The notes: generated from the letters alone by a model not told the origin. Shown: positions 1-8,354, numbered from the stretch's first letter. The stretch is 33,985 nt of DNA from an uncultured Lachnospiraceae bacterium (GCA_947039785.1 CAMQZX010000009.1:1-33985); one strand, 5' to 3'. Numbers and translations: made by a program.

Positions 1-55
1 TTTGGTGCCATCAGCCCCAAAACACCTCGCGGGATAGTGGTGTGTGAACAGTAAC
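1..55 (-). mobile_element. MITE-like element, partial copy cut by window start
   Basis: These 55 bases are the reverse complement of 28428-28482 with only two differences, both transitions. The copy ends at 44-55 with GTGAACAGTAAC, the same 12-base terminal sequence that bounds the complete copy at 28428-28570. The shared end point in two unrelated contexts defines a true element boundary. The other end lies outside the window. If the element duplicates 8 bases on insertion, the flank GACTTTTA (56-63) should be repeated just beyond the missing end. No coding capacity is visible. Confidence 0.8.
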
Positions 56-260
56 GACTTTTACTTAACAGAATGTACTATGTCTATGGAATAGTATTCG
101 AATCATAGGTATGACTAAGGGGGGGAGTTATAAGCTGTTAGAATGTGGGACATGGTCTGATGGATCTTTTATGAGTTATGCATAAAAACCAAGAGGTAAT
201 TTTGAACAAAAAAAATAAAAAATAGAAAAATTTCTTAGCACATTCTTAACGCGATTTTTT
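56..260. other. AT-rich intergenic stretch, no gene seen
   Basis: Between the mobile repeat and the promoter at 261 there is no convincing reading frame. A 24-codon frame near 112 has no ribosome site. The part from about 200 is strongly A-rich and runs into T-runs at 254-270. It may act as an upstream (UP-like) element for the promoter at 261-289, but this is only inference. Confidence 0.5.
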
Positions 261-289
261 TTGATTTTTTTTGAATGTTGGTCTATAAT
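261..289 (+). promoter_or_regulatory. Sigma-A type promoter for the antiporter unit
   Basis: TTGATT at 261-266 and a perfect TATAAT at 284-289 are separated by 17 bases, with T-rich DNA upstream. Transcription would start near 296 and give a leader of about 88 bases before the TTG start at 384. A second TTGAAT at 271 is too close to the -10 box to be used. Confidence 0.75.
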
Positions 290-383
290 GTAGTCGAATA
301 TTCAAAAGTGTGCGTACGCAGATCGTTGTAGAAAGTAGTAATATAAAAGTTATGATATATTCCTATCGAGGGGGTCTGTTATT

Positions 384-1829
384 TTGAAAAAATTTGTTGC
401 TTTTTGCAGCGGGCTGATTGCCATGCTGGCAGCCAGTCCGGTGATTGCTTTAGCGGAGGGGACAGCCGCTGAAGCTGCAACAGAAACTGTCCCAATCTGG
501 CTCTGTATACCCTTTGCAGGGCTTTTGCTCTGCATTGCTATTTTTCCTCTGGTAAAGCCGTTATGGTGGGAGGAGCATCAGCCTTTGGTGGTGGCGATGT
601 GGGCTTTGTTATTTATTATTCCTTTTGCTGTCACATACGGCGCAGGGATGGCTACAGAGACGGTGCTGGAGTGCCTGCTAAATGACTATCTGACATTTAT
701 TGTCCTGTTGTTTGGTTTGTTCTGTGTGGCTGGTAACATTACCATGGAAGGTGATTTTGCCGGTTCGCCGAGAGTTAATGTGTGTCTTCTTGCCATGGGT
801 ACGCTTCTGGCAAGCTGCATTGGTACCACTGGTGCCAGTATGCTGCTGGTACGTCCCGTGATTAAGATGAATTCATGGCGTAGGCATAAAAGTCATATTA
901 TGGTGTTTTTTATCTTTATGGTATCCAACATGGGAGGGTGCCTGACGCCAATCGGCGATCCGCCGCTGCTGATGGGATTTATGCGGGGGGTTCCGTTCTT
1001 CTGGAGTCTGCATCTGTTTCCAATCCTTTTGTTTAACATGGTAATTCTTCTGTTTGTTTTTTATCATCTGGACATGAGGGCTTACCGCAAGGACATTGCC
1101 AGAGGAAGAAAGCCGGATATCAGCAAGCCTGGTACAGAGTTTTGTCTGGAGGGAGTACATAATCTGATTTTTCTTGTGATGATTGTGGCAGGCGTAATCT
1201 TAAGCGGAACATTGCCGAAGATGCCCATGTTCCAGGATGCCGCCGGAAATGTTCGGGGCATTCATGTCTTTGGCGAGGTAACCCTTGGTTATCCGTCCAT
1301 TATTGAGATTATTATTATTTTGTTGGCGGCTTATCTGTCTTTTAAAACCACTGACAAAGAGATTCGCAGGAAGAACCACTTTACCTGGGGAGCTATCAAG
1401 GAAGTTGCAGTATTGTTTATAGGTATTTTTATCACTATGCAGCCGGCGCTTATGCTTCTGAAGGCTCATGGCGCCAGCCTTGGAATTACAGAACCGTATC
1501 AGATGTTCTGGGCGACAGGAGCGCTTTCCAGCTTTCTGGATAATACCCCAACCTATCTGGTATTTCTGACAACTGCCGGTACACTGGGCTATCAAAGCGG
1601 TATAGCTACCACCCTGGGAACAGTGTCGATTCCCACATTGACGGCCATCTCCTGTGGAGCTGTGTTTATGGGAGCCAATACCTATATCGGAAATGCCCCT
1701 AACTTTATGGTAAAATCCATTTCCGATGAGAACGGTATCCGTATGCCGTCTTTCTTTGGATACATACTGTGGTCGCTGCTGTTTTTGGTTCCGGTATTCT
1801 TGATTGATACCCTGGTATTCTTTTTGTAG
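384..1829 (+). CDS. Sodium:proton antiporter / CitMHS-type ion transporter
   Basis: 481 residues and very hydrophobic, with many membrane helices. The first ~25 residues look like a signal-anchor or cleavable signal (MKKF...ALAEG). Residues about 165-200 carry the re-entrant-loop style sequences SNMGGCLTPIGDPPLL, and about residue 380-390 has SSFLDNTPTYL. Paired loops of this kind are characteristic of the ion-transporter (NhaD/ArsB/CitMHS) superfamily. It probably exchanges Na+ for H+ across the cytoplasmic membrane, though a carboxylate or other anion cannot be excluded. The start is TTG, preceded by GAGGGGG at about 368-374. It is co-transcribed with the next gene, with only 15 bases to that gene's ATG. 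The family is clear; the substrate is less sure. Confidence 0.8.
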   Translation: MKKFVAFCSGLIAMLAASPVIALAEGTAAEAATETVPIWLCIPFAGLLLCIAIFPLVKPLWWEEHQPLVVAMWALLFIIPFAVTYGAGMATETVLECLLNDYLTFIVLLFGLFCVAGNITMEGDFAGSPRVNVCLLAMGTLLASCIGTTGASMLLVRPVIKMNSWRRHKSHIMVFFIFMVSNMGGCLTPIGDPPLLMGFMRGVPFFWSLHLFPILLFNMVILLFVFYHLDMRAYRKDIARGRKPDISKPGTEFCLEGVHNLIFLVMIVAGVILSGTLPKMPMFQDAAGNVRGIHVFGEVTLGYPSIIEIIIILLAAYLSFKTTDKEIRRKNHFTWGAIKEVAVLFIGIFITMQPALMLLKAHGASLGITEPYQMFWATGALSSFLDNTPTYLVFLTTAGTLGYQSGIATTLGTVSIPTLTAISCGAVFMGANTYIGNAPNFMVKSISDENGIRMPSFFGYILWSLLFLVPVFLIDTLVFFL

Positions 1830-1844
1830 GGGAGGAGAGTGGAT

Positions 1845-2891
1845 ATGCAGGAGAAGCAGATAAAAATTACTTTGGAAAAGAGTACTCATCAAAAATGTAT
1901 GGAAATTGCAGAGCGTCTCTATGAACTGGATGGGGAAGTATACCGTTGTGTAGGCTCCACATTGGGACGAACATTTTCAGGGGATAGGCGGACAACCATT
2001 AAAAACCTGGCAATGCTGATGTATACCCGCCCTCAGGGACATCTGCTGAGAAGCGAAATGGCTCTGATTAGTAATATGGCAAGAACCATTAAAAATAGAG
2101 AAGACAGAAGTCATCTGATGGGAGAATACAATGAGATTCTCAAACAGGTGGCAACTCTGGATACTGCTTTTGGTAAGGTGGATATTTTGGATGAGGAGCG
2201 TGCCAGATTGAATACTGCCAATCTTCATCAGAAGTTTTCCGAGGACGATCATCTGATCATCTGTATCGGACGTACCCACGGAAGTGCAGGAAATGATATT
2301 GGATTTGCATTGGCAGATGCTTTGAAGATTAATTACTATGATGTGGAGATTTTCAATCAGGTGCTGAGCCGTCTGGAAGCAGAGAAGGGCTCTGTCAATG
2401 ATGATGAGAAAGGTATCATTGGAGAGGAATTTGACAAGTATCGTTCTAACAGAACCTTTAATCTGAAGAAGAGTTTGAAAGAACTGAGCCGATATCATGG
2501 GCTTACCAGAAAGGATGCAGTCTTTTTCAACCAGAGTGATCTGATTTGTTCCATGGCAAAATCAGAAGATTTTATTGTCATGGGACGCTGTGCCGATGTG
2601 ATTTTAAAGAACAATCACATTCCTCACATCAGCATTTTTATCAATGCTCCATTTGAGCTGAGAGTACATCGTGTGATGGAAGTGAATAATATGAGCATGA
2701 AGCAGGCAATCCGTTTCCTGAAGCGTATGGATAAAGCGCATGCGAAATATTATAATTTCTATACGGGAGAAAAATGGGGTGTTGCTGAGAATTATGACCT
2801 TTGTATCAACAGTTCCAGCTATGGTATTGATGAGACAGTGGAGGTTATTGAACGAATGATCAACCAGCACCCGAAGCGTAAGCATAAATAA
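1845..2891 (+). CDS. Cytidylate-kinase-like family protein with extra N-terminal domain
   Basis: 348 residues from ATG 1845. An in-frame GTG at 1839 lies only 3 bases after GGAGG (1831-1835) and is too close, whereas ATG 1845 is 9 bases away. From about residue 140 the protein reads IICIGRTHGSAGNDIGFALADAL followed by YYDVEIF. This matches the nucleotide-binding start of the cytidylate-kinase-like family (GRxxGSGGxxIGxxLA...YYD). The normal P-loop GxxGSGKS is absent, as is usual for this family, so CMP kinase activity is doubtful and the true substrate is unknown. The first ~135 residues are helical and not recognised; they mention no known motif. It sits directly behind the antiporter gene and is followed by a strong terminator. 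Confidence 0.7.
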   Translation: MQEKQIKITLEKSTHQKCMEIAERLYELDGEVYRCVGSTLGRTFSGDRRTTIKNLAMLMYTRPQGHLLRSEMALISNMARTIKNREDRSHLMGEYNEILKQVATLDTAFGKVDILDEERARLNTANLHQKFSEDDHLIICIGRTHGSAGNDIGFALADALKINYYDVEIFNQVLSRLEAEKGSVNDDEKGIIGEEFDKYRSNRTFNLKKSLKELSRYHGLTRKDAVFFNQSDLICSMAKSEDFIVMGRCADVILKNNHIPHISIFINAPFELRVHRVMEVNNMSMKQAIRFLKRMDKAHAKYYNFYTGEKWGVAENYDLCINSSSYGIDETVEVIERMINQHPKRKHK

Positions 2892-2910
2892 TAGAATATA
2901 GATTAATTAT

Positions 2911-2963
2911 AAAGGCTGCAGCCGGGAAAATCTGAAATTCAGCTTTCCTGCCGCAGCCTTTTT
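2911..2963 (+). terminator. Strong hairpin terminator after the kinase-like gene
   Basis: AAAGGCTGC at 2911-2919 pairs with GCAGCCTTT at 2953-2961, and GGAAA (2925-2929) pairs with TTTCC (2944-2948). The stem runs into TTTTT. The opposite strand begins with an A-run and ends in TTTATAATT, so it can also stop transcription coming from the minus-strand regulator gene at 3013. Confidence 0.85.
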
Positions 2964-2964
2964 G

Positions 2965-3005
2965 CTAAGTATACGTAAAAAGGCTCGGTCAAATGGATCC
3001 TTTTC
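2965..3005 (+). repeat. Post-terminator repeat, copy A
   Basis: Immediately after the terminator T-run the sequence reads CTAAGTATACGTAAAAAGG, then CTCGGTC, then CCTTTT. It matches 31181-31216 (TCAAGCATGTGTGAAAAGG, CTCAGTGGA, CCTTTT) and more briefly 28399-28417. AAAAGG (2978-2983) and CCTTTT (2999-3004) can form a small hairpin. The function is unknown. Confidence 0.5.
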
Positions 3006-3012
3006 AAGTAGT

Positions 3013-4095
3013 TTATTGATTTTTGCGGTGATTCATATAGTTGCATACCATCATTGCCAGCTTAAAGGTCATGGCATCTTCAAAGGTTCGGATATCCAGC
3101 CCGAATCGCTTCTCCAGCTTTTCAATACGGTACACCAGAGTATTCCGGTGCAGATAAAGCTGGCGGGAAGTCTCAGACAGGTTCAGGTTGTTTTCGAAGA
3201 AGGTGTTGATAATATTTAAAGTTTCATCATCAATGGAGGAAATACTTTCTCCTTTGAAGGTTTCTTCAATGAACATTTCGCAGATATCTTCCGGAAGCTG
3301 GTAAATCAGATGTCCGATACCCAGATGCTTGTATCCAAAGGTATTTTGAGCAGGGTAGAAAATCTTGCCTACTTCCAGAGCAATCAGTGCCTCTCTGTAT
3401 GCATTTGGAAGACTGGCCAGATCCGGGGCGATGTTGCCATAGGCGACCCAGGCGGAAGTCATGGCTTCAGCGTTTATCATATCCACCAGAGTGAGAGCTG
3501 TCTTTTCCAGACTGTCGAAGGTTTCGCCCAAGCGCAGCTCTTTAATAAGAATAATGACACCTTCCTGGATAGAGGTGATAAAATTGCCGGTGCGGGCAGA
3601 AAACATATTTTGAATCATGGTGAAAATATGTTCATCCTGAGAATGTTTTGTGGACACTACGAAAATAGCCCTTGGAGTGTTGGGCGAGATTCTGAGCCTT
3701 TTGGCACGGTTGTGCAGATCCACAGGAGCATAATTTCCCAACAGCACATTCTGCATATAAGTGTTCTTATCCAGCTTTTCTTTGGTGGCTTCCAGAAGGC
3801 TTTGAATCTGACATACGGCAAGTTCTCCAATGGTGTGGGCCTGTGTTCCGTTTCCCCAGACTACCAGAACATAGAGCAGGTCATTGCCCTGAATCACCTT
3901 ATAATAATGAAGAGAAGCAGTCGCCTTGGCACAGGCATCCTGTTCCATAAATTCCTGAATGTTATCCCTCTCAGGAGGCGTATGGGTTTCGGGAGGCAGA
4001 TACAGCTCTCCATTTGCATTAAAAAGACAGAAATCCAGACCGCTGATTTCTGCCCACTCTTTCAGTATTCGTTTCAGTAATTGTTTTAAGTTCAT
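3013..4095 (-). CDS. PucR/CdaR-type helix-turn-helix transcriptional regulator
   Basis: 360 residues. The C-terminal ~60 residues contain FFENNLNLSETSRQLYLHRN followed by TLVYRIEKLEKRFGLD, the hallmark of the PucR-type HTH (HTH_30) found in CdaR-like sugar-diacid regulators and related proteins. The middle (about 120-285) resembles the GGDEF-like/PucR central region, and the N-terminus (MNLKQLLKRILKEWAEISGLDFCLFNANGE) resembles a small sensor domain that binds a metabolite. It lies downstream of the ABC ATPase gene on the same strand, separated by an 11-bp hairpin, and may sense a sugar or sugar-acid. Its ligand cannot be told from the sequence. The start is ATG 4095 with AGGAGG-like bases (TCCTCC on the plus strand at 4101-4106). 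Confidence 0.8.
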   Translation of the reverse strand: MNLKQLLKRILKEWAEISGLDFCLFNANGELYLPPETHTPPERDNIQEFMEQDACAKATASLHYYKVIQGNDLLYVLVVWGNGTQAHTIGELAVCQIQSLLEATKEKLDKNTYMQNVLLGNYAPVDLHNRAKRLRISPNTPRAIFVVSTKHSQDEHIFTMIQNMFSARTGNFITSIQEGVIILIKELRLGETFDSLEKTALTLVDMINAEAMTSAWVAYGNIAPDLASLPNAYREALIALEVGKIFYPAQNTFGYKHLGIGHLIYQLPEDICEMFIEETFKGESISSIDDETLNIINTFFENNLNLSETSRQLYLHRNTLVYRIEKLEKRFGLDIRTFEDAMTFKLAMMVCNYMNHRKNQ

Positions 4096-4132
4096 GTAAT
4101 TCCTCCGTTTCCGGCTTTCTGTGGATATAGAA

Positions 4133-4178
4133 TTGAGGGTGTCTCAAAAGTGGTAGAAGACTTTCGGGACACCCTCAA
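4133..4178 (-). terminator. Hairpin between ABC ATPase gene and regulator gene
   Basis: TTGAGGGTGTC at 4133-4143 and GACACCCTCAA at 4168-4178 form a perfect 11-bp stem 10 bases past the stop codon of the minus-strand ATPase gene. Read on the minus strand it is followed by TTCTATATCC, which is only weakly U-rich, so it may be a partial terminator or an RNA-stabilising hairpin rather than a complete stop. Confidence 0.6.
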
Positions 4179-4188
4179 CGCTGGGTGA

Positions 4189-5301
4189 TTAGTTGGTAAT
4201 GGTAACTTCTGTATCTTTATCAAAGAAGTGAGCTTTTTCCATGTTCAATGCAACTTTGATTGCGCTACCTGTTCTTGCGGATGTTCTGGGATCAACACGT
4301 GCTGTGATCTGATATCCTTCTACATCGAAGTACAGGTAAACTTCTGCACCTAACAGCTCGTATACTTTAACAGTAGAGCTCATGATTGTATCTGCAGGAG
4401 CATCTTTAGCGATAGCAGCATCCTGAATATCTTCTGGACGGATACCCATGGAAACAGTCTTTCCTACATAACCGCCGTTTTTCAGAGCTTTTGCTTTGGA
4501 TGCAGGGATGGCAACTTTTGTTTTGCCGATTGTGATGTATAATTTTCCGCCTTCTTCAGAGATGGTTCCATCCATGAAGTTCATCTGAGGTGATCCGATG
4601 AATCCAGCTACGAATTTGTTGCCAGGTCTGTTGTACAGAGTCTCAGGAGAATCGATCTGCTGAACGATACCGTCTTTCATAACAACGATTCTTGTTCCCA
4701 GAGTCATAGCCTCTGTCTGGTCATGTGTTACGTAGATGATGGTAGCACCCAGTCTCTGATGCAGTTTGGAGATTTCAATACGCATCTGAACTCTCAACTT
4801 AGCATCCAGGTTGGAAAGAGGCTCATCCATCAGGAATACTTTAGGCTCACGTACGATGGCACGTCCCATAGCAACACGCTGTCTCTGTCCACCGGAAAGA
4901 GCGCTTGGTTTACGGTCCAGTAATTTATCAAGGTCAAGAATCTTAGCAGCTTCTTTAACCATTTTATCAATCTGGTCTTTCGGAACTTTTCTTAATTTCA
5001 GAGCGAAAGCCATGTTGTCGTATACTGTCATATGAGGATACAGAGCGTAGTTCTGGAATACCATTGCGATATCTCTGTCCTTAGGCTCAACGTCGTTCAT
5101 CAGCTTGCCGTCGATTCGGAACTCGCCGCTGGAGATTTCCTCCAGACCAGCCACCATACGAAGAGTTGTGGATTTACCACATCCGGATGGTCCTACGAAA
5201 ATGATGAACTCTTTGTCTTCGATTTCCAGGTTGAAGTCTTTAACTGCTTCGAAACCGTTTGGATAAGTTTTGTTGATATGTTTTAATGATAAACTTGCCA
5301 T
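4189..5301 (-). CDS. ABC transporter ATP-binding protein, UgpC/MsmK type
   Basis: 370 residues, the usual length for the MalK/UgpC/MsmK family. Walker A is GPSGCGKST (37-45), the Q-loop is in [16 protein letters not shown], the signature is LSGGQ (135-139), Walker B is [12 protein letters not shown] (from about 154), and the H-loop is [10 protein letters not shown]. The C-terminal ~130 residues are the MOP/TOBE-type regulatory domain ([11 protein letters not shown]..., MGIRPEDI). It powers uptake of sugars or glycerol phosphate from the cytoplasmic side. No permease or binding-protein gene is nearby, which fits the shared 'universal' ATPase that serves several sugar importers in Gram-positive bacteria. 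Upstream on the minus strand are TGGAGGAAAA before the ATG and a possible -10 box TATACT (5363-5368) without a clear -35 box. Confidence 0.92.
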   Translation of the reverse strand: MASLSLKHINKTYPNGFEAVKDFNLEIEDKEFIIFVGPSGCGKSTTLRMVAGLEEISSGEFRIDGKLMNDVEPKDRDIAMVFQNYALYPHMTVYDNMAFALKLRKVPKDQIDKMVKEAAKILDLDKLLDRKPSALSGGQRQRVAMGRAIVREPKVFLMDEPLSNLDAKLRVQMRIEISKLHQRLGATIIYVTHDQTEAMTLGTRIVVMKDGIVQQIDSPETLYNRPGNKFVAGFIGSPQMNFMDGTISEEGGKLYITIGKTKVAIPASKAKALKNGGYVGKTVSMGIRPEDIQDAAIAKDAPADTIMSSTVKVYELLGAEVYLYFDVEGYQITARVDPRTSARTGSAIKVALNMEKAHFFDKDTEVTITN

Positions 5302-5602
5302 TTTAATTTTCCTCCAATTATGTATCAGTTTGTACTTGATTCACGTTGTTTGACATGAACATAGTATACAAAAGAACCGTTTTGAAAGATAGGGTGGAAT
5401 CGCACAAAGATTTTATCATTTTCTTGACATGTTGACGAAGACTTTGAAGAATTTGTTGAACCTGACAGATTGCAATGGTATAATGAGATGTGGATGCAAT
5501 CCATAACATAAAGATAAGCAAACCGAGGAAAAATATGTTTAAATGAAAAGCATATAAAAATGAAAGCAAGAAAGAATTGAAAATAAAATATGGAGGTAAG
5601 TT
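5302..5602. other. Divergent intergenic region
   Basis: 301 bases between the minus-strand ATPase gene and rmlB. It contains the extended -10 promoter for the polysaccharide operon (5456-5484), a second isolated TTGACA (5424-5429) with no good -10 box 17 bases away, and a possible minus-strand -10 box (5363-5368). No small gene or clear operator palindrome was found. Confidence 0.6.
5456..5484 (+). promoter_or_regulatory. Extended -10 promoter of the polysaccharide operon
   Basis: TTGAAC at 5456-5461, a 17-base spacer, and TATAAT at 5479-5484 preceded by TGG (the TGn extended -10 motif). The start site would be near 5491, giving a leader of roughly 110 bases before rmlB. This is the best promoter seen ahead of the 17-kb operon and suggests strong constitutive expression. 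Confidence 0.8.
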
Positions 5603-6685
5603 ATGAGAACTTATTTAGTAACCGGAGGAGCTGGATTTATCGGGTCCAATTATATCCATTATATGTTTAAGAAATATGGTGACGAGATTCGCATTATCAA
5701 TGTAGATAAGCTGACTTATGCCGGTAATCTGGAGAATTTAAGAGATGTTGAGAACCGGGATAATTACACATTTGTAAGAGCAGATATCTGCGACAGCGAT
5801 GCCATCAGCAAGATTTTTGAGGAAAATGACATTGACAGAGTGGTGCATTTTGCCGCTGAGAGTCACGTAGACAGAAGCATCAAGAACCCCGATGTATTTG
5901 TAAAGACCAACGTATTGGGAACACTGGTAATGTTAAATGCAGCTAAGGCTGCCTGGGATCTGCCGGATGGTACATTCAAAGAGGGTAAGAAATTCCTTCA
6001 TGTGTCCACAGACGAAGTGTATGGCTCTCTGGAGGAGGAAGGAGAGTTCTTCTATGAGACAACTCCATATGATCCCCACAGCCCATATTCTGCCAGCAAA
6101 GCCTCTTCTGACTTCCTGGTAAAATCCTATATGGACACTTACAAATTCCCTGCAAACATCACCAATTGCAGCAACAACTACGGTCCTTATCAGTTCCCTG
6201 AGAAGCTGATTCCGCTGATTATCAACAATGCCCTGCAGGGCAAGAAGCTTCCCGTATACGGTGATGGAAAGAATGTCCGTGACTGGCTGTATGTGGAAGA
6301 CCATGCCAAAGGAATAGACATGGTACAGGAGAAGGGGCGTCTCTTCGAAACCTACAACATCGGCGGACACAATGAGAAGCAGAACATCCAGATTATTCAT
6401 ATTATTCTGGATACCCTTCAGGAAATGCTTCCGGAGGGAGATCCGAGAAAAGAGCTGGTAAGTGAAGAGCTGATTACCTATGTGGAAGACCGAAAAGGTC
6501 ATGACCGAAGATACGCCATTGCACCGGATAAGATTAAGAACGAGATTGGCTGGTATCCGGAGACGAAATTTGAGGACGGTATCCGTCTGACCATTCAGTG
6601 GTTCTTTGAGCACGAGGAATGGATGAAAAATGTCACCAGCGGCGATTATCAGAAATATTACGAGGAAATGTATAAGAATAAATAA
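5603..6685 (+). CDS. rmlB: dTDP-glucose 4,6-dehydratase
   Basis: 360 residues, full length. It converts dTDP-glucose to dTDP-4-keto-6-deoxyglucose, the second step of dTDP-L-rhamnose synthesis, in the cytoplasm. The NAD-binding Rossmann motif GGAGFIGSN is at residues 8-16. The family's TDE triad lies in STDEVYG (Thr136, Asp137, Glu138) and the catalytic YxxxK in PYSASKASS (Tyr162, Lys166). [11 protein letters not shown] and [14 protein letters not shown] are also typical. The ribosome site TGGAGG is 7-12 bases ahead of the ATG. It is the first gene of the polysaccharide operon, 85 bases before rmlA. Confidence 0.97.
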   Translation: MRTYLVTGGAGFIGSNYIHYMFKKYGDEIRIINVDKLTYAGNLENLRDVENRDNYTFVRADICDSDAISKIFEENDIDRVVHFAAESHVDRSIKNPDVFVKTNVLGTLVMLNAAKAAWDLPDGTFKEGKKFLHVSTDEVYGSLEEEGEFFYETTPYDPHSPYSASKASSDFLVKSYMDTYKFPANITNCSNNYGPYQFPEKLIPLIINNALQGKKLPVYGDGKNVRDWLYVEDHAKGIDMVQEKGRLFETYNIGGHNEKQNIQIIHIILDTLQEMLPEGDPRKELVSEELITYVEDRKGHDRRYAIAPDKIKNEIGWYPETKFEDGIRLTIQWFFEHEEWMKNVTSGDYQKYYEEMYKNK

Positions 6686-6692
6686 GAAAAAC

Positions 6693-6747
6693 TCTGATAT
6701 ATTGGATTGTGCTAGTGTGCATTCTGGCTGGTTCCTGGTATATCAGA
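6693..6747 (+). other. Hairpin in the rmlB-rmlA gap
   Basis: TCTGATATA (6693-6701) and TATATCAGA (6739-6747) form a 9-bp stem around a 37-base loop, starting 7 bases after the rmlB stop and ending shortly before the rmlA ribosome site CAGGAGG. There is no T-run, so it is more likely an RNA-stability or processing element than a terminator. Confidence 0.5.
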
Positions 6748-6770
6748 TTATAATCAGGAGGAATTTACGT

Positions 6771-7655
6771 ATGAAGGGTATTATTTTAGCCGGAGGTTCC
6801 GGAACCAGACTGTATCCGCTGACCAAGGCAATATCCAAGCAGATCATGCCAGTGTATGACAAGCCGATGATTTACTATCCGCTGTCCACATTGATGCTGG
6901 CGGGAATCCGGGAGATTCTGATTATCTCCACCCCCAGAGATTTGCCTGTATTTGAAGATTTGCTGGGAGATGGAAGTCAGCTTGGAATGAAATTTGCCTA
7001 TGCGATTCAGGAAGAGCCAAGGGGACTTGCCGATGCCTTTATCATTGGTGAGGAGTTTATCGGAGACGATGCAGTTGCCCTTGTACTGGGAGATAATATT
7101 TTCTATGGACAGAGTTTTTCCAGAGTATTGCAGAATGCTTATCATCGCACCGAGACTCAGAAAGGAGCCACCATTTTTGGCTACTATGTGAAGGATCCAA
7201 GAGAATACGGCGTTGTGGAGTTTGACAAAAACGGCAAGGCTCTCTCCATCGAAGAGAAACCGGAGAAGCCAAAATCCAACTACGCAGTACCCGGATTGTA
7301 TTTCTACGATAACGACGTGGTGGAGATTGCCAAGAACGTGAAGCCCTCTGCCAGAGGCGAGATTGAGATCACCAGTGTCAACAATGAATATTTGCAGAGA
7401 GGAACTCTGCAGGTGGAGACTCTTGGGCGCGGATTTGCATGGCTGGATACAGGAAATCACGATTCTCTGCTGGATGCAGCTGATTTTGTATCTGCTTTCC
7501 AGAAGCGCCAGGGCTTATACATCTCCTGTATTGAGGAGATTGCCTACAAGCGCGGATTTATCGCCAAGGAGCAGCTGGTAAAGCTGGCACAGCCCCTTTT
7601 AAAAACTGCCTATGGTCAGTATCTGATTGAAGTGGCAGAGGGGTTGGGTGTGTAA
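6771..7655 (+). CDS. rmlA: Glucose-1-phosphate thymidylyltransferase
   Basis: 294 residues from ATG 6771. A longer in-frame frame reaches back to 6630 but would overlap rmlB, and CAGGAGG at 6755-6761 clearly marks 6771. It joins dTTP and glucose-1-phosphate to give dTDP-glucose. The start [20 protein letters not shown] is the nucleotidyltransferase signature, with the catalytic Arg and the following [17 protein letters not shown]. Further family blocks are [36 protein letters not shown] and [13 protein letters not shown]. It feeds RmlB, and rmlC follows 27 bases later. Confidence 0.97.
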   Translation: MKGIILAGGSGTRLYPLTKAISKQIMPVYDKPMIYYPLSTLMLAGIREILIISTPRDLPVFEDLLGDGSQLGMKFAYAIQEEPRGLADAFIIGEEFIGDDAVALVLGDNIFYGQSFSRVLQNAYHRTETQKGATIFGYYVKDPREYGVVEFDKNGKALSIEEKPEKPKSNYAVPGLYFYDNDVVEIAKNVKPSARGEIEITSVNNEYLQRGTLQVETLGRGFAWLDTGNHDSLLDAADFVSAFQKRQGLYISCIEEIAYKRGFIAKEQLVKLAQPLLKTAYGQYLIEVAEGLGV

Positions 7656-7682
7656 AATGTATCAATATATGTGGAGGAAAAG

Positions 7683-8237
7683 ATGGGTAAGATTACAGTA
7701 GAAACATGTGAGATTGAAGGTCTGAAAGTAATTACTCCAACTGTCTTTGGGGACGAGCGCGGATATTTTATGGAGACCTATAATTATAATGACTATAAAG
7801 CTGCGGGAATTGACATGGAGTTCGTTCAGGACAACCAGTCCAGTTCCAAGAAGGGTGTGCTTCGCGGATTGCATTTCCAGATTAATTATCCACAGGATAA
7901 GCTGGTGCGGGTGGTCAGCGGTACCGTCTTTGATGTGGCTGTGGATTTGAGAGAAGGTTCCGCCACCTATGGAAAATGGTTTGGCGTAATTCTTTCCGCT
8001 GAGAATAAGAAGCAGTTCTTCATTCCGAAGAATTTCGCTCATGGCTTTCTGGTGCTTTCTGATTCCGCAGAATTTGCTTATAAATGCACCGATTTTTATC
8101 ACCCAAATGATGAGGGCGGTCTATCCTGGGACGACCCGGACATTGGAATCGCCTGGCCCATCCCGGAAGGCATGGAATTAACCATTTCCGAGAAGGACAA
8201 AAAGTGGGGGAGCTTTAAAGAATTTTGTGAAAAATAA
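7683..8237 (+). CDS. rmlC: dTDP-4-dehydrorhamnose 3,5-epimerase
   Basis: 184 residues from ATG 7683. The in-frame GTG at 7671 is part of the ribosome site GTGGAGG and is not the start. The enzyme epimerises C3 and C5 of dTDP-4-keto-6-deoxyglucose in the cytoplasm. Family features are FGDERGYFMETYN, FVQDNQSSSKKGVLRGLHFQ (with the catalytic His), VAVDLREGSATYGKW, and FIPKNFAHGFLVLSD. The length is normal. It is the third gene of the operon and is followed by a 123-base gap with a candidate structured RNA before the exporter genes. Confidence 0.97.
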   Translation: MGKITVETCEIEGLKVITPTVFGDERGYFMETYNYNDYKAAGIDMEFVQDNQSSSKKGVLRGLHFQINYPQDKLVRVVSGTVFDVAVDLREGSATYGKWFGVILSAENKKQFFIPKNFAHGFLVLSDSAEFAYKCTDFYHPNDEGGLSWDDPDIGIAWPIPEGMELTISEKDKKWGSFKEFCEK

Positions 8238-8257
8238 TTCTGAAAAATAATGGGGAG

Positions 8258-8336
8258 AGGGACTTATCGCCATAACCTTTATGTATGGATTGCCTGAAAA
8301 TCAGGTCTGCTGCACTGGTTAGACGAGACAGTCCCT
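8258..8336 (+). ncRNA. Candidate structured leader RNA before the exporter genes
   Basis: Three nested, perfectly complementary helices are visible: AGGGACT (8258-8264) with AGTCCCT (8330-8336); TAACC (8273-8277) with GGTTA (8317-8321); and CCTGA (8293-8297) with TCAGG (8301-8305), closed by an AAA loop. The outer helix ends 14 bases ahead of GGAGG for the permease gene. There is no T-run. It resembles a cis-acting leader that could control translation of the exporter. No known riboswitch class was recognised. Confidence 0.45.
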
Positions 8337-8347
8337 TATGCCTGTAT

Positions 8348-8354
8348 GTGGAGG
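8348..8354 (+). promoter_or_regulatory. Ribosome site that decides a TTG start
   Basis: GTGGAGG at 8348-8354 lies 6 bases ahead of TTG 8361. The in-frame ATG at 8346 is inside or ahead of this site and has no ribosome site of its own, so the permease most likely begins at TTG 8361. The same arrangement (GTGGAGGAAAA then the start) occurs at rmlC. Confidence 0.75.

Noticed and set aside
112..186. 24-codon frame in the upstream AT-rich stretch
   Set aside because: No ribosome site ahead of it and it lies upstream of the only promoter found.
1200..1892. 230-residue minus-strand frame across the antiporter gene
   Set aside because: Shadow of a clear membrane transporter gene; rich in His, Gln and Ser without any domain.
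2962..3219. 85-residue plus-strand frame
   Set aside because: It lies opposite the regulator gene and starts inside the terminator and repeat region; a shadow frame.
4133..4178. GGGTGTCTCAAAA-like sequence that recalls insertion-sequence ends
   Set aside because: Only one short hairpin is present, with no transposase remnant or target duplication, and it sits where a terminator is expected.
5424..5429. Perfect TTGACA as a second promoter for rmlB
   Set aside because: No acceptable -10 box lies 15-19 bases downstream.
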